From positions 750,671 to 814,670 of the forward strand of contig JAUCSD010000001.1 in the NCBI GenBank assembly GCA_030445245.1: a stretch of DNA of 64,000 bases. The letters are read 5' to 3'. The position numbers and the translations under genes are program-made. The notes below the pieces were generated by a model. The model ran no database searches. It had not been told where the DNA came from and saw only the letters and a program-made list of their open reading frames with translations. Source of the stretch: Candidatus Saccharimonadota bacterium (lineage in GTDB: Bacteria > Patescibacteriota > Saccharimonadia > Saccharimonadales > Saccharimonadaceae). Of the stretch, positions 50,596 through 60,258 are shown piece by piece; position 1 is the stretch's first letter; the number at the start of each line of letters is the position of its first letter.

Positions 50596-52311
50596 CTATA
50601 CTAAACTATACCCTTGCGCACGAATACCCTCGATGATAGCTGGGAGAGCGTCAACTGTTTGCTGGTAGAGTACATGTAATATCACAACTGCCCCGGCCCT
50701 ATCTGCTCCAAGAACACGTTGAGTAATAACACTACTGCCTGGCTGCGCCCAGTCTCGCGGATCAACCGACCATAAATCGGTCGACATGCCCATACTTGAA
50801 GCCACTTCTCGCACTGTCTGGTTCAGCGAACCGTAAGGTGGGCGAAAAGCAGTCGGCGTAACACCACATGCAGCCTGTATTGCTTGCTGAGTACTGACTA
50901 GTTCTTGTACGACCCCGACTCTGGAAAGATTTGCGAGATCAGTATGCGAAAATGAATGATTTCCTATTTGATGGCCTTCACGTACTATGCGTTGCATGGT
51001 AGCCGGATAACGCTGAACATTACGTCCAATAGCATAGAAGGTAGCGTGTACGTTATACTTACTTAAAATATCAAGCACTTGTTCAGTATGTGCACCCGGA
51101 CCATCATCGAAGGTTAGACGTATCAGGCCCGTACCTGTGTGAGTTTGGGGACTAGCAACAAACTGCTGAACAACTGGCGGGTTTACTGCCACAAGAGGTA
51201 TTTGTGCCACATCGGGTGTAGCAACTCCAGTTTGGCGCTGAATAAGCGCCGTAAGGACGTGTTCAAGCGTATGAGTGTCCTCGACTTGCAACCCGCTTTT
51301 CCCCTGTTGTATCACCTGTCTACCATTCATGATGGTTGGCGTAGGGGCGACTACCACTTGCTTCACTACCCCATCAACGATGGCGTTAAGTTTTGCTTCG
51401 TCAAACGATACTTGAGCAACCATTTTATGAGCATCTTTTATATCTGGTACGACCTTCGGCACCACTAGATTAACGAGTTGCTCTGAGGAAAGAGTCGTTT
51501 TGCCACTGCCAGCCTCAATAGTTAATGGTTTCTGGGCAATTGCTTGAACCTGCGATAGGAGCGGAGTAAGCAATGATGCCGTAATGGTAGCTAAGGGGTG
51601 CTTGATAGGCAGTATCACCTGGGTGTTGAGCGTAGGATTAACATGGTGCAGAGTTTCAACGGCTGCATTCACATCTATCACTCTTCCCAAGTGATCTGGA
51701 TGTATTACCGTTTTTTGGTTTTCATAGGCAAACAAGGCGTCAATCGGTGCGATATCGACACTCGCATCAAGTGTGGCGACATACGCTTTGGCCAGACCAT
51801 TATTAAAATTGGGCTGTCCAATGAACACAGTACGTCTACCAATCAATGCTAAGTCCTGGTCAGTGAGTATTGAAAGCTCATTTTTAGATCGACCAACAGA
51901 TAGTAGTCTCATTTTGAGTTGTTCTATGTCTGTCTTTACACCCAATTGACGCAGATTAGCTACATGCGTCTTATCGGCTGTCTTGACGGTAAAGTTCTTC
52001 GTTTCGTAGGCCAGAATAAGAGCCCGTACTTGCTCAGAGTTGTTGCCATATAGTTTGCTGATTGTTTGGTTCTCAAGCCGTAAACCCAGTATTGGTTCCT
52101 GATTTCGTATACTATTTATACTAAGCAAAGTAATTTGACCTACTAGTAAGATCATTATTATTCCTATTACGATACGCAATAGAGGCATCTTTTTTAATGC
52201 ATGCTTTACTATCCGAGATAGTTTCAGCGGGTGGTGCCATAACTTTAGCAGATAGGTTGACTGGGAACGTCGTTTTCGCTTCACCTGGCCCCGCCCTCTA
52301 TTGCTTGACAT
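50596..52311 (-). CDS. Membrane-anchored polysaccharide deacetylase with N-terminal PG_binding_4-like region
   Basis: 571 residues. A basic start and one membrane helix (about 45-66), then roughly 300 residues resembling the YoaR/VanW-associated peptidoglycan-binding module (FTVKTADKTHVANLRQLGVK). The C-terminal NodB domain (about 390-571) has LTFDDGPG (Asp-Asp), GNHSFSHTD (metal His pair), RPPYGS, DPRDW and ILHVL. Predicted to remove N-acetyl groups from peptidoglycan or another surface glycan. Overlaps the upstream small gene by 31 nt. Confidence 0.9.
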   Translation of the reverse strand: MSSNRGRGQVKRKRRSQSTYLLKLWHHPLKLSRIVKHALKKMPLLRIVIGIIMILLVGQITLLSINSIRNQEPILGLRLENQTISKLYGNNSEQVRALILAYETKNFTVKTADKTHVANLRQLGVKTDIEQLKMRLLSVGRSKNELSILTDQDLALIGRRTVFIGQPNFNNGLAKAYVATLDASVDIAPIDALFAYENQKTVIHPDHLGRVIDVNAAVETLHHVNPTLNTQVILPIKHPLATITASLLTPLLSQVQAIAQKPLTIEAGSGKTTLSSEQLVNLVVPKVVPDIKDAHKMVAQVSFDEAKLNAIVDGVVKQVVVAPTPTIMNGRQVIQQGKSGLQVEDTHTLEHVLTALIQRQTGVATPDVAQIPLVAVNPPVVQQFVASPQTHTGTGLIRLTFDDGPGAHTEQVLDILSKYNVHATFYAIGRNVQRYPATMQRIVREGHQIGNHSFSHTDLANLSRVGVVQELVSTQQAIQAACGVTPTAFRPPYGSLNQTVREVASSMGMSTDLWSVDPRDWAQPGSSVITQRVLGADRAGAVVILHVLYQQTVDALPAIIEGIRAQGYSLV

Positions 52312-52757
52312 CCGGCAAGTACAAGCATGCCGTCCATTTGATCATGTTCCGGTAAAATATGCAGATCAGTTTCAAAAATATCTCTATTCTCTGAACAAAT
52401 TCGCGCCAACGACACCTTTCGATCAATCGAGAGCCGTGGCAGTAGAATTAAAACCTGCTGTTGGTAGCTCCGCAGCATCGTAAGTGCTACTTCTGCTACG
52501 TTTGTATCACCTCTAGAAAGTGATTCATCAAATTGAGCAAACGTCTGAGTAATATTTGCCTGAGCTATCACCGCTATTGAATCCTGGGATTCTAGCGCTG
52601 AAGCCGCTGTAGCACCAAGAACATGATGCGTGGTTGGGCTGGGCATGTTCTTGACGGCGTGAGTTGGATACCACATGAGCGTAGCGACTACTCCGACGAG
52701 CACTACTAGACTAATTGGTCTGTGGCGTATGACCACTCTATACACGTTATACATCAT
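52281..52757 (-). CDS. Small exported protein of unknown function
   Basis: 158 residues: hydrophobic segment (SLVVLVGVVATLMWYP, about 16-31), then a mostly helical extracytoplasmic part (IAVIAQANITQTFAQFDESLSRG…MLRSYQQQVLILL) with two Cys. No family recognised. The 31-nt overlap with the deacetylase gene suggests a shared job in the envelope. Confidence 0.65.
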   Translation of the reverse strand: MMYNVYRVVIRHRPISLVVLVGVVATLMWYPTHAVKNMPSPTTHHVLGATAASALESQDSIAVIAQANITQTFAQFDESLSRGDTNVAEVALTMLRSYQQQVLILLPRLSIDRKVSLARICSENRDIFETDLHILPEHDQMDGMLVLAGCQAIEGGAR

Positions 52758-52860
52758 AATAATTATGCTTGGATCCTATGTGGCCTATTCTACTCCGATA
52801 GTGTCTTTTATGATAACTTTTTAAATTATAATTTAAGGCTATTATTCAGTGGTGACTAAG

Positions 52861-52891
52861 AAAAATCCTGTCCGATTGGACAGGATTTTTC
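52861..52891. terminator. Hairpin upstream of the TIM-barrel-like gene
   Basis: AAAAATCCTGTCC and GGACAGGATTTTT form a 13-bp stem around GATT. The promoter of the next gene begins right behind it. Confidence 0.8.
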
Positions 52892-52923
52892 TTGTTTACC
52901 CATTTTTTACTATAATAGAGTTT

Positions 52924-54090
52924 ATGGATATCAAAAAAAAGTCGTATCTGCTCCTCGTAGGTTTTCTTGCAATTATTATTGGCCTCAGCATTTTAGGATA
53001 TCGTCACTCGCGCCCTGCCGTTACCACTGCTCCAAAGCCGACAATAGCACATACCCCGCCAGGCTGTAGCAATGGCAACCCCGCCCATGCTTCGATATCC
53101 TCAAGCGATGATGCAGTGCTTCAAAAGCTAAGCGAGTACGAGACGGTTTGCCCTGGAGTACCTATTGATACGATGATGCTCTTCGCGGCAATGCCTACCT
53201 CAGACGACGAAGCGAGTACATCTGCAAAAAATACGGCGAGTCGATTGAAGGAATTTGCAAAGTACAACATACAGCCGCTTGTTTCATTCGAGCCGAATGC
53301 GGATATGCCGACGATAATTAATGACATTCGGGCTGGCAAATATGACACTATTCTTGCTTCTTATTTCCAAGATCTTAAGGCGGCTGGTATTTCGAGCGAG
53401 CAATTAGGAACATGGGTTCTTTTTCCTGAAGCCAATACCCCAACGTGGCATAATACAGACCCAGCTACATTCACTGCAAATGTCATGAAACTAGCAACTA
53501 TTCAACGGCAGGTATTCCCAGATTGCCAGCTTACGATACTACTCAATAACACAACATACACGAGCAACGACGAACAGTGGAGCCATGGAGTGAAAAAGGA
53601 TTTCGGAGATTATGTTAATTCCATTCCAGCGGGAACTTTGGACAGTTTCGGATATCAAGGTTTTCCATTTGTTGCGCCTAAGGATGCATCAACACAATAT
53701 GACCAACTTGATGCGAAGGATTTCCTTCCGCTTGCTACGGCGCGCAATGCGGCTAACAAATTGCATACAAAAAAAATATGGCTGAATACCGGAACCTTCC
53801 GATACGCCCATACTGATTCGGATGCTCAGTTGGTGACACTCTCCTTGTCTCAGCGTCAACAGACACTCGACGGTATTGCACGCCAAGCCTCCGAGTTTCA
53901 CGATCAAGGTTTCGATGTTTCCTTGAATCTTTTTGCGATGGACAAAACGAATGAATCGGAGCACATCAATTGGTCGTACTGGCCAGCTGGAAATTATTCG
54001 GATAGTCCCGATACCCGTCTTTTCAAAGCTTTTTTTGAGCAACTACACAATCGCCAAATTCATCTTTCACTATACGATTCCAAGCCGTAA
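52924..54090 (+). CDS. Exported TIM-barrel-like protein (possible glycoside hydrolase)
   Basis: 388 residues. One N-terminal hydrophobic segment (YLLLVGFLAIIIGLSILGY), then a domain with (beta/alpha)-barrel rhythm: TMMLFAAMP, YNIQPLVSFEPNADM, LGTWVLFPEANTPTW, LDSFGYQGFPF, KIWLNTGTFRY, FDVSLNLFAMD. I cannot name the family; Glu in FEPNA and FPEAN are candidate acids. TATAAT at 52911-52916 ends 7 nt before the ATG, which fixes the start. Beside a deacetylase and a GT2 gene, so a role on the same glycan is plausible. Confidence 0.7.
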   Translation: MDIKKKSYLLLVGFLAIIIGLSILGYRHSRPAVTTAPKPTIAHTPPGCSNGNPAHASISSSDDAVLQKLSEYETVCPGVPIDTMMLFAAMPTSDDEASTSAKNTASRLKEFAKYNIQPLVSFEPNADMPTIINDIRAGKYDTILASYFQDLKAAGISSEQLGTWVLFPEANTPTWHNTDPATFTANVMKLATIQRQVFPDCQLTILLNNTTYTSNDEQWSHGVKKDFGDYVNSIPAGTLDSFGYQGFPFVAPKDASTQYDQLDAKDFLPLATARNAANKLHTKKIWLNTGTFRYAHTDSDAQLVTLSLSQRQQTLDGIARQASEFHDQGFDVSLNLFAMDKTNESEHINWSYWPAGNYSDSPDTRLFKAFFEQLHNRQIHLSLYDSKP

Positions 54091-54100
54091 AAACAGACGC

Positions 54101-55513
54101 CTACTTTCGAGCTGCAGCAGCGGCCTCACTCATTGTCATGATGCCTAGTCCGCTCTTTTGTATCATTTTTAACTGCTGTTCAAATTGTTGACTCGTCATG
54201 CTGTACTGACCCGTTTCGTCGACTCGGTGATATACAAGCACCAGCCATAACCGATGGGTCTCCGCATACGACAGCCATGTCTCAAATGCCGCATCGCTGG
54301 TATCATTCGCAATAGCCATAGAATGGATATTTGTTTCATCATAGTAACGATCATTATACCCAGCGATAGATGTGCGTATGAGAGGGTACTGTTTTTCATA
54401 CACTGCTTGTGTCTTTTTATTATATTCGCCAAGAGGATAGGCAAACGTTTTTATTGGCCCTAGTTTTTGCTGCTCAAGCGCCTGCTTACTTTTAACCGCA
54501 TTATCTTCGAGTAAGCTCGGGGAAAGTTCCGTTTGGTTACAGTGGGTAAGCGAATGGGATCCAATCTCCTGCCCGGCTGCCTTTAACTTCGCAATCTCAC
54601 CATAGGTCATATAGCCAGGAACTTTATGCGCGGCCACCTCGGTAATAATAAACTCAGTACTCCGAATGCCGTACTTCTCGAGCAATGGAAGTGCTTTAGT
54701 CTTAATACTCTCCCATCCGTCGTCAAACGTAACGGTCACTATTCCTTTATTTAATTTTGCATTGGCTATCTTATGAACGTCGAGTCCCTTTGTGTCTACC
54801 TGTCCGACACCTGTACTATTAATATCAACTCGAAAGGTCGTCGCCTTATCATTATTGTCAAAGTGGGCCGTAAACTGTTTCCAGGTATCTGTCGCATCAA
54901 GAGTCATAACATCACCATATCGCGTTCGAGTATCCGCGGTGTACTCAGTTGAAACGTGAACGGGAACGGTACTGCGATACCAGAAGCTATACGCATACGT
55001 CTTCATATCAGGAGAAATAGCGACAGGATCCATCTCCCAAGCTGGCGAAAGTTGCCCATTCGATCGCTGCTTGGTATTAGTGACTCGTAAAAATTTAGTA
55101 TCATCACTCTTTTCGGTCAAATATTGATACGACGCACTGTCATCATCAATACTATGCGAATAGCCAACTGGATCACCCGTGTAGCTATCTACTTGAGATA
55201 GATCTGCGTTCGAGACACCATTGGAAGTGATCGGTTTCTGCTGTCGAATACGATTTTGGTACGCTAATGAAAGAAGTGGCTGTGGATCCTGGAGCTTGCC
55301 TTCCTCATCCTGATCCTGACACACAATTTGAGCAGTACTGGGCGGATTAAAAACTGATTGTTCGATCGCAACGATAGGTGCCGCTATGAGAACCAGACGA
55401 TAAAAGAAATACAACGCGGCGACAAAGCCACAGATAACAACAAACGTTGAGGCGGAAGCGACATTTCGCTTCCAGCTCGCATATCGCCTTGCCCGTGCTT
55501 TCACATCAATCAC
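54101..55513 (-). CDS. Membrane-anchored polysaccharide deacetylase with carbohydrate-binding-like region
   Basis: 470 residues. One membrane helix (about 22-44), a beta-rich middle (YSFWYRSTVPVHVSTEY, WKQFTAHFDNNDKATTFRVD) like a carbohydrate-binding module, then the deacetylase domain: VTVTFDDGWESI (Asp-Asp), IGSHSLTHCN (metal His pair), TFAYPLGEYN, LVLVYHRVDE. This is the PgaB/IcaB-like type. It overlaps the GT2 gene by 4 nt, so the pair probably makes and de-acetylates one polymer. Confidence 0.9.
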   Translation of the reverse strand: MIDVKARARRYASWKRNVASASTFVVICGFVAALYFFYRLVLIAAPIVAIEQSVFNPPSTAQIVCQDQDEEGKLQDPQPLLSLAYQNRIRQQKPITSNGVSNADLSQVDSYTGDPVGYSHSIDDDSASYQYLTEKSDDTKFLRVTNTKQRSNGQLSPAWEMDPVAISPDMKTYAYSFWYRSTVPVHVSTEYTADTRTRYGDVMTLDATDTWKQFTAHFDNNDKATTFRVDINSTGVGQVDTKGLDVHKIANAKLNKGIVTVTFDDGWESIKTKALPLLEKYGIRSTEFIITEVAAHKVPGYMTYGEIAKLKAAGQEIGSHSLTHCNQTELSPSLLEDNAVKSKQALEQQKLGPIKTFAYPLGEYNKKTQAVYEKQYPLIRTSIAGYNDRYYDETNIHSMAIANDTSDAAFETWLSYAETHRLWLVLVYHRVDETGQYSMTSQQFEQQLKMIQKSGLGIMTMSEAAAAARK

Positions 55514-56628
55514 TGGATTGTCACCTTGGCATCATCAGTTGCAATTTCATACCGGCGCCCTTCAGTCCCCCATCCTACCGGAACAGTCTTAAAACGCCTT
55601 AGTAGCATCACTTCGATGAAGGCTTGAATGAATATCATGAGCTCAAAAAGTCTCAGAACATAGAAATAAGTAAGCGTAGCAAGAATGATCGGGCGCTTGG
55701 CAGCAATAGCTGAGAAAACGGCAAGTGTCACTATAGCTAAGTAGTCCGCGAGAAAAAGACCAAGAGATAGACTCCAATTGCGATTAACCATAACGAGAAG
55801 TGGCATTATGATAACAAGCTGGCATAGGTAATAAACACTCTCGCTCATCTGATACCCTACTCCAAGATCAATGATGTGCGGACGAAGTCCGATATGATAT
55901 TTACGCACCCCCTGGAAGAAACCTCTTTGCCAGCGAATCGTCTGATCGTAGAAATCTTTAAGCGTTCGGGGATCCTGAGTGAAGTTCACCGCCTCGGGAA
56001 TAAATCTAATTCTTCCTAAATGCTTCCTGTGGATCTGTATGGTAAGATCAAAATCTTCGGTCAGACTTTCCGTTTCAAAATCCAAGCTTTTAATGATGTC
56101 CGTCTTAAAGCACGTTACAGGTCCGGGAAGAACGGCGATTATTCCAAACCAAGATTGGATCCTTTTAAAAATATGCTGTCCGTAGGTATAGCTAAAGCTA
56201 CGATAATTTGCTATCCAGTTACCACCTAGGCTTTGGACAAATCCTACCGCAGCAGACCAATCCTTGCTATTCAGGTGTTTACGATATATTTTAAAATAAT
56301 CTGGACAAAATATACTGTCCGCATCTGCCACATGCAGCCAGCAATATCGTTTTTCAATATCAAAATAGACGAGAGCCTGTTTGACAGCTCGAGCTTTCCC
56401 GCTACGGGCGACGCTGAGAACATTTTCTGGGGAAAGTTCCCGTTGGGCGATTGCCAGAGTGTCATCAGATGAATTATCATCGACGACATATATATCTCGT
56501 TTATTCATACCAGCCACAATGGCAGAGTGGATTGTCGTTGCAAGTATTAGTTGCTCATTGTGTGCGGGTAATAATAAGGCAATTCGTTTACGTCGAGTTG
56601 GTTTCTTAGTAGGACTTCCTCGTTTCAT
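55510..56628 (-). CDS. Processive family-2 glycosyltransferase (membrane)
   Basis: 372 residues. GT2 core: LLLPAHNEQLILATTI, VVDDNSSDDTL, HVADADSIF (DxD), ESLTEDFDLTIQ (TED), and QTIRWQRGF (QxxRW, the mark of processive enzymes). Three or four membrane helices follow. It resembles PgaC/IcaA but is shorter at the N-terminus, lacking the first helices. The partner deacetylase follows directly. Confidence 0.92.
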   Translation of the reverse strand: MKRGSPTKKPTRRKRIALLLPAHNEQLILATTIHSAIVAGMNKRDIYVVDDNSSDDTLAIAQRELSPENVLSVARSGKARAVKQALVYFDIEKRYCWLHVADADSIFCPDYFKIYRKHLNSKDWSAAVGFVQSLGGNWIANYRSFSYTYGQHIFKRIQSWFGIIAVLPGPVTCFKTDIIKSLDFETESLTEDFDLTIQIHRKHLGRIRFIPEAVNFTQDPRTLKDFYDQTIRWQRGFFQGVRKYHIGLRPHIIDLGVGYQMSESVYYLCQLVIIMPLLVMVNRNWSLSLGLFLADYLAIVTLAVFSAIAAKRPIILATLTYFYVLRLFELMIFIQAFIEVMLLRRFKTVPVGWGTEGRRYEIATDDAKVTIQ

Positions 56629-56905
56629 GATCGTATAATCTACTCAAATTCGATCTCCCTCCTATAACTTGAAAATAACATAGGACTTATGCTTTTACAA
56701 TGAATAAACCATGTGATTATAAGGTATTTGTCATATTCGTTTTATTGACCGCACCCTTCTCGTCATCTGTTGTTGTTTTGATTAATTTGCACGCAAATAC
56801 AAACTCGTTTACGAGATATATATGACCAAATATCACGCAATGATTTGATAGATTTCGGCACTAGTAACAAAGATTGGATACACAGTAGAAGCTACCTACG
56901 GCTGC

Positions 56906-58432
56906 TCATTCCCATTCAACAGTTGCTGGTGGCTTAGTCGTAATTTCATAGACGACGCGGTTGATGCCATGCACCTGACTGACAATACGGCTCGACATTG
57001 TCGCAAGTAAATCGTAGGGCAAACGCGCCCAATCGGTCGTCATAATATCGTCCGAGTGAAATGCTTTAATAACAACTGCATATTCATAAGTGCGTTGATC
57101 GCCCATGACACCGACTGATTTAACAGGCAACAACACAGCAAAATATTGAAAGAGGTCCTTACGAATCTCCGGCAGACGCTCGATCTCTTCACGAACAATT
57201 GCATCTGCCTGTTGCAGAATAACGACCCGTTCGGGCGTGATCTCTCCAACTATTCGCACGCCAAGGCCAGGCCCAGGAAATGCCTGACGCTGGACAATGC
57301 TTTCTGGCAACCCAAGCGTAGCACCTATCACTCGCACCTCATCCTTAAATGTTTCGCGCAACGGTTCGATAAGTTTTAGCTGCATCTTTTCAGGCAAGCC
57401 ACCGACATTGTGATGCGACTTAATAACGACTGACGAACCGTGTACAGCTACTGATTCGATCACATCTGGATATAATGTTCCTTGTACTAAAAAGTTCGCA
57501 CCTTTAATCGCTTTGGCTTCCCGTTCAAAGATACGAATGAATTCACCACCAATAATCTTTCGTTTCTGTTCTGGATCCGTCACGCCCTTGAGCTTATCGA
57601 GAAATAGCTTAGCAGCCCTAATTGGTTTTACTTGCAGGCCCATTGTTTTATATACTGCCAGCACCTCATCATATTCATTCTGACGAAGCAATCCGTTGTC
57701 TACAAAAATACAAATCTGCTGATCACCGATAGCACGATCGACTAACGTGGCGGCAATCGAAGAATCAACCCCACCCGATAGTGCACAGATAACCTTACTC
57801 GTTCCGACCGTCGCACGAATCGTTTCAATTTGCTGCTCGATAATTGACTCTGCCGTCCAATCTCGTGTAAAGTGACAAAGCTCAATAAAGTTTTCGAGTA
57901 TTTGGCGGCCGTATTCACTATGAACGACTTCTGGGTGAAACTGAAGTCCAAAAAGGCCAAGAACTGGATCCTCAATGGCACAGATAGTATCACCACTTTT
58001 CGCCGTTACGCTAAACCCTTCGGGTACTCCGATAACATGAGTTCCGTGGCTCATCCAGATTGTACTCCTATCAAACGACGCATCAAGCAAAACGCTCTCG
58101 CCTACTTTCTTAAGCGTAGCTTTGCCATACTCGCGCGTACTTGAGGCCTCGACCGTACCGCCGAGATGCTGAGCCAGCAGCTGCATACCATAACAAATAC
58201 CAAGAATAGGAACCTCAAGATTTAATATTGCCTCGTTGAGATCGGGTGCCCCTTCGTCATACACAGAGTTGGGACCACCTGAAAGGATGATGCCGAGTGG
58301 AGCCAATTCGGCTATCTTTTCTATGGAAGTACTAAACGGCAAAATAATACTGTGAACATTGAGTTCTCGGGCGCGTCGTGCGATAAGCTGCGTGTACTGT
58401 GAACCGAAATCAAGAATTACGAGTGTTTGCAT
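56906..58432 (-). CDS. guaA: GMP synthase (glutamine-hydrolysing)
   Basis: Converts XMP to GMP. 508 residues from ATG 58432, supported by AGGAG and by the family's usual opening TLVILDFGSQYTQLIARR. Amidotransferase: GICYGMQLL (nucleophile Cys), GLQFHPEV. PP-loop: ALSGGVDSSIAATL. C-terminal dimerisation domain: RQAFPGPGLGVRI…IMTTDWARLP. Seven nt separate it from guaB, so the two form one operon. The frame runs on upstream to 58669, but only as an overlap with guaB. Confidence 0.96.
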   Translation of the reverse strand: MQTLVILDFGSQYTQLIARRARELNVHSIILPFSTSIEKIAELAPLGIILSGGPNSVYDEGAPDLNEAILNLEVPILGICYGMQLLAQHLGGTVEASSTREYGKATLKKVGESVLLDASFDRSTIWMSHGTHVIGVPEGFSVTAKSGDTICAIEDPVLGLFGLQFHPEVVHSEYGRQILENFIELCHFTRDWTAESIIEQQIETIRATVGTSKVICALSGGVDSSIAATLVDRAIGDQQICIFVDNGLLRQNEYDEVLAVYKTMGLQVKPIRAAKLFLDKLKGVTDPEQKRKIIGGEFIRIFEREAKAIKGANFLVQGTLYPDVIESVAVHGSSVVIKSHHNVGGLPEKMQLKLIEPLRETFKDEVRVIGATLGLPESIVQRQAFPGPGLGVRIVGEITPERVVILQQADAIVREEIERLPEIRKDLFQYFAVLLPVKSVGVMGDQRTYEYAVVIKAFHSDDIMTTDWARLPYDLLATMSSRIVSQVHGINRVVYEITTKPPATVEWE

Positions 58433-58439
58433 GGAACTC

Positions 58440-59573
58440 CTATGTATAGTTATCACCTGGGTTAGTAATGAAAAGATCGTGGGGATGGCTTTCGGTAAGA
58501 GAAGCCTGGGTAATTCGTATAAACTGAGCCGTTTCCCAAAGTTCCGGGATGCTCTTAGCACCGACATAATACATGCCAGAGTAGATACCCCCAAGAAGCT
58601 GATCCACAAGCATCTTAACTGTGCTCGAGCAAGGAACAAGTCCTTCGACGCCCTCAGCAACCAGCGCATCTCCTTGATAGCTCTTACCGTGAAACTCGTC
58701 TTCAGAACTTATGGCCATACCTCGTTTCATAGCTGCAATCGAACCCATGCCGCGGTATTCCTTAAATGTATAGTCGGGTGATCCATCAATAATATTTTGG
58801 AAACGACTAGGAACTTGGTCCGCCTTAAGCTTCACTGTATTGCCAGGGGCTTCTTCGGTCGTAGCGAACATCCGTCCCATCATGACGCTCGAGGCTCCGG
58901 CGGCAAGTGCCTTAACAATATCACCCGAATACATAATACCCCCATCAGCAATAACAGGTACCTGATGATTTCTTGCAACGCGAGCAGTATCGAGTAGCGC
59001 CGTCAGTTGGGGCACACCCATGCCCGATACAACTCGGGTTGAACATATCGCTCCCGGACCCATGCCTACTCGCAGTCCGTCTGCCCCGGCCGCGATAAGT
59101 GCCTCCGCACCTTCAGCCGTAGCCACATTACCAGCGATTACATCAATCGTATAATGCGCCTTTATGTAGGTTACGGCATTAATGACATTGCGAGAATATC
59201 CATGAGCCGAGTCAATCAATACCACGTCAACGCCGGCTGCAACGAGGGCGTCAACCCGCTTTTCATAACTAGAAGTTGAGCCGACGGCAGCACCTACCTG
59301 TAGTTTTTGTTTCTTTACTTTTACCACTTCAGCCGCTTGGTCATCTATGGTTAGGTTACGATGAATAAAACCAATGCCCCCGAGGCGAGCGAGGGCAATG
59401 GCAAGTTTGTGTTCAGTAACCGTATCCATGGGTGCGGACACGAGAGGGCTACTTATACTGATATGTCTACTTAGTTGAGTCTTGAGACTGATATCTTGAC
59501 GGGCAAAGCCAGAATAACCCGGACGAAGCAATACGTCATTAAATGTAAGGGCGAGTGTGTAGGTATCTTCCAT
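58440..59573 (-). CDS. guaB: IMP dehydrogenase lacking the CBS domain pair
   Basis: Oxidises IMP to XMP with NAD. 377 residues. The barrel is complete: [44 protein letters not shown] (catalytic Cys), [22 protein letters not shown]. The usual ~120-residue CBS insertion after [13 protein letters not shown] is absent, so nucleotide feedback through CBS is lost. The start at 59573 is chosen because TAGAAT ends 5 nt before it; the frame opens at 59600. Confidence 0.95.
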   Translation of the reverse strand: MEDTYTLALTFNDVLLRPGYSGFARQDISLKTQLSRHISISSPLVSAPMDTVTEHKLAIALARLGGIGFIHRNLTIDDQAAEVVKVKKQKLQVGAAVGSTSSYEKRVDALVAAGVDVVLIDSAHGYSRNVINAVTYIKAHYTIDVIAGNVATAEGAEALIAAGADGLRVGMGPGAICSTRVVSGMGVPQLTALLDTARVARNHQVPVIADGGIMYSGDIVKALAAGASSVMMGRMFATTEEAPGNTVKLKADQVPSRFQNIIDGSPDYTFKEYRGMGSIAAMKRGMAISSEDEFHGKSYQGDALVAEGVEGLVPCSSTVKMLVDQLLGGIYSGMYYVGAKSIPELWETAQFIRITQASLTESHPHDLFITNPGDNYT

Positions 59574-59631
59574 AGACCATTCTAGGTCTAGGTCGGTCAA
59601 TAAGTCAATAAAACCCGCTTATACTTTTTAT

Positions 59632-60258
59632 TTAGTCTTTTTTCACTGGCTTTGCTTCAAGTACGTCGCGTCCATCTGAATCACCCTTTAGGTTACATGA
59701 GTATAACGTTAGCTGCGGGTCTTTGGTGGGTGACTCGACTGCTACGCCAGCTGGTTTAATGGTATATTTCTCACTAATCTCATATTCATAACGTTTTGAC
59801 TTATAATCGACAACTATGTGATCGCCCTTTTGTAGCTTACCGATGTTGTAAAATGGCGACTTCTCAACCGTCTCTTGTGGCGTATAGCCCATGACAAATC
59901 GACGAGCACTTAGTACGAAATTACCGCCTTTGATAGGATCACCGTTTTCGGGCTTGCGATTCCAAGCGCCTTGTTCAAGAACACTACTGTCTCTACCTTG
60001 TGAAATTTCTATATTGATATTTATCGCAGAAATATAGAGACGATCACCATAGGTGCCCGCTGGCTTAGCTAGCTTCTTCTCAGTTTCATTTCCTGTCTTA
60101 CCTGAGAGAATTGGTAATGTAGGCGAAAACATCGTCACAAGAGCATACCCTAAAAGGCTGACAAGAATGATACCAATGATGCCGGCGAGTATACCCGGCC
60201 AGCGACGACGTTTAACTTTAATCTCAAGCACGTTCTTTTTCTCCAAATGTCTGTTCAA
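59632..60258 (-). CDS. Sortase-like protein with catalytic His replaced
   Basis: 208 residues. Membrane anchor (WPGILAGIIGIILVSLLGYAL, about 20-40), then the sortase barrel: NFVLSARRFVMG, SPFYNIGKLQKGDHIVVDY, LTLYSCNL (TLxxC-type catalytic Cys), DGRDVLEA (catalytic Arg). The family normally has SAHR; here residue 119 is Arg. The codon is CGT, one transition from CAT. The start may be the ATG at 60258 or a GTG at 60231 with GGAGAAA before it, which would overlap the upstream stop by 8 nt. Confidence 0.8.
   Translation of the reverse strand: MNRHLEKKNVLEIKVKRRRWPGILAGIIGIILVSLLGYALVTMFSPTLPILSGKTGNETEKKLAKPAGTYGDRLYISAININIEISQGRDSSVLEQGAWNRKPENGDPIKGGNFVLSARRFVMGYTPQETVEKSPFYNIGKLQKGDHIVVDYKSKRYEYEISEKYTIKPAGVAVESPTKDPQLTLYSCNLKGDSDGRDVLEAKPVKKD

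Noticed and set aside
56629-56905. Possible gene or RNA in the 277-bp gap before guaA's end
   Set aside because: No frame, no consistent promoter-terminator pair and no repeat could be seen.
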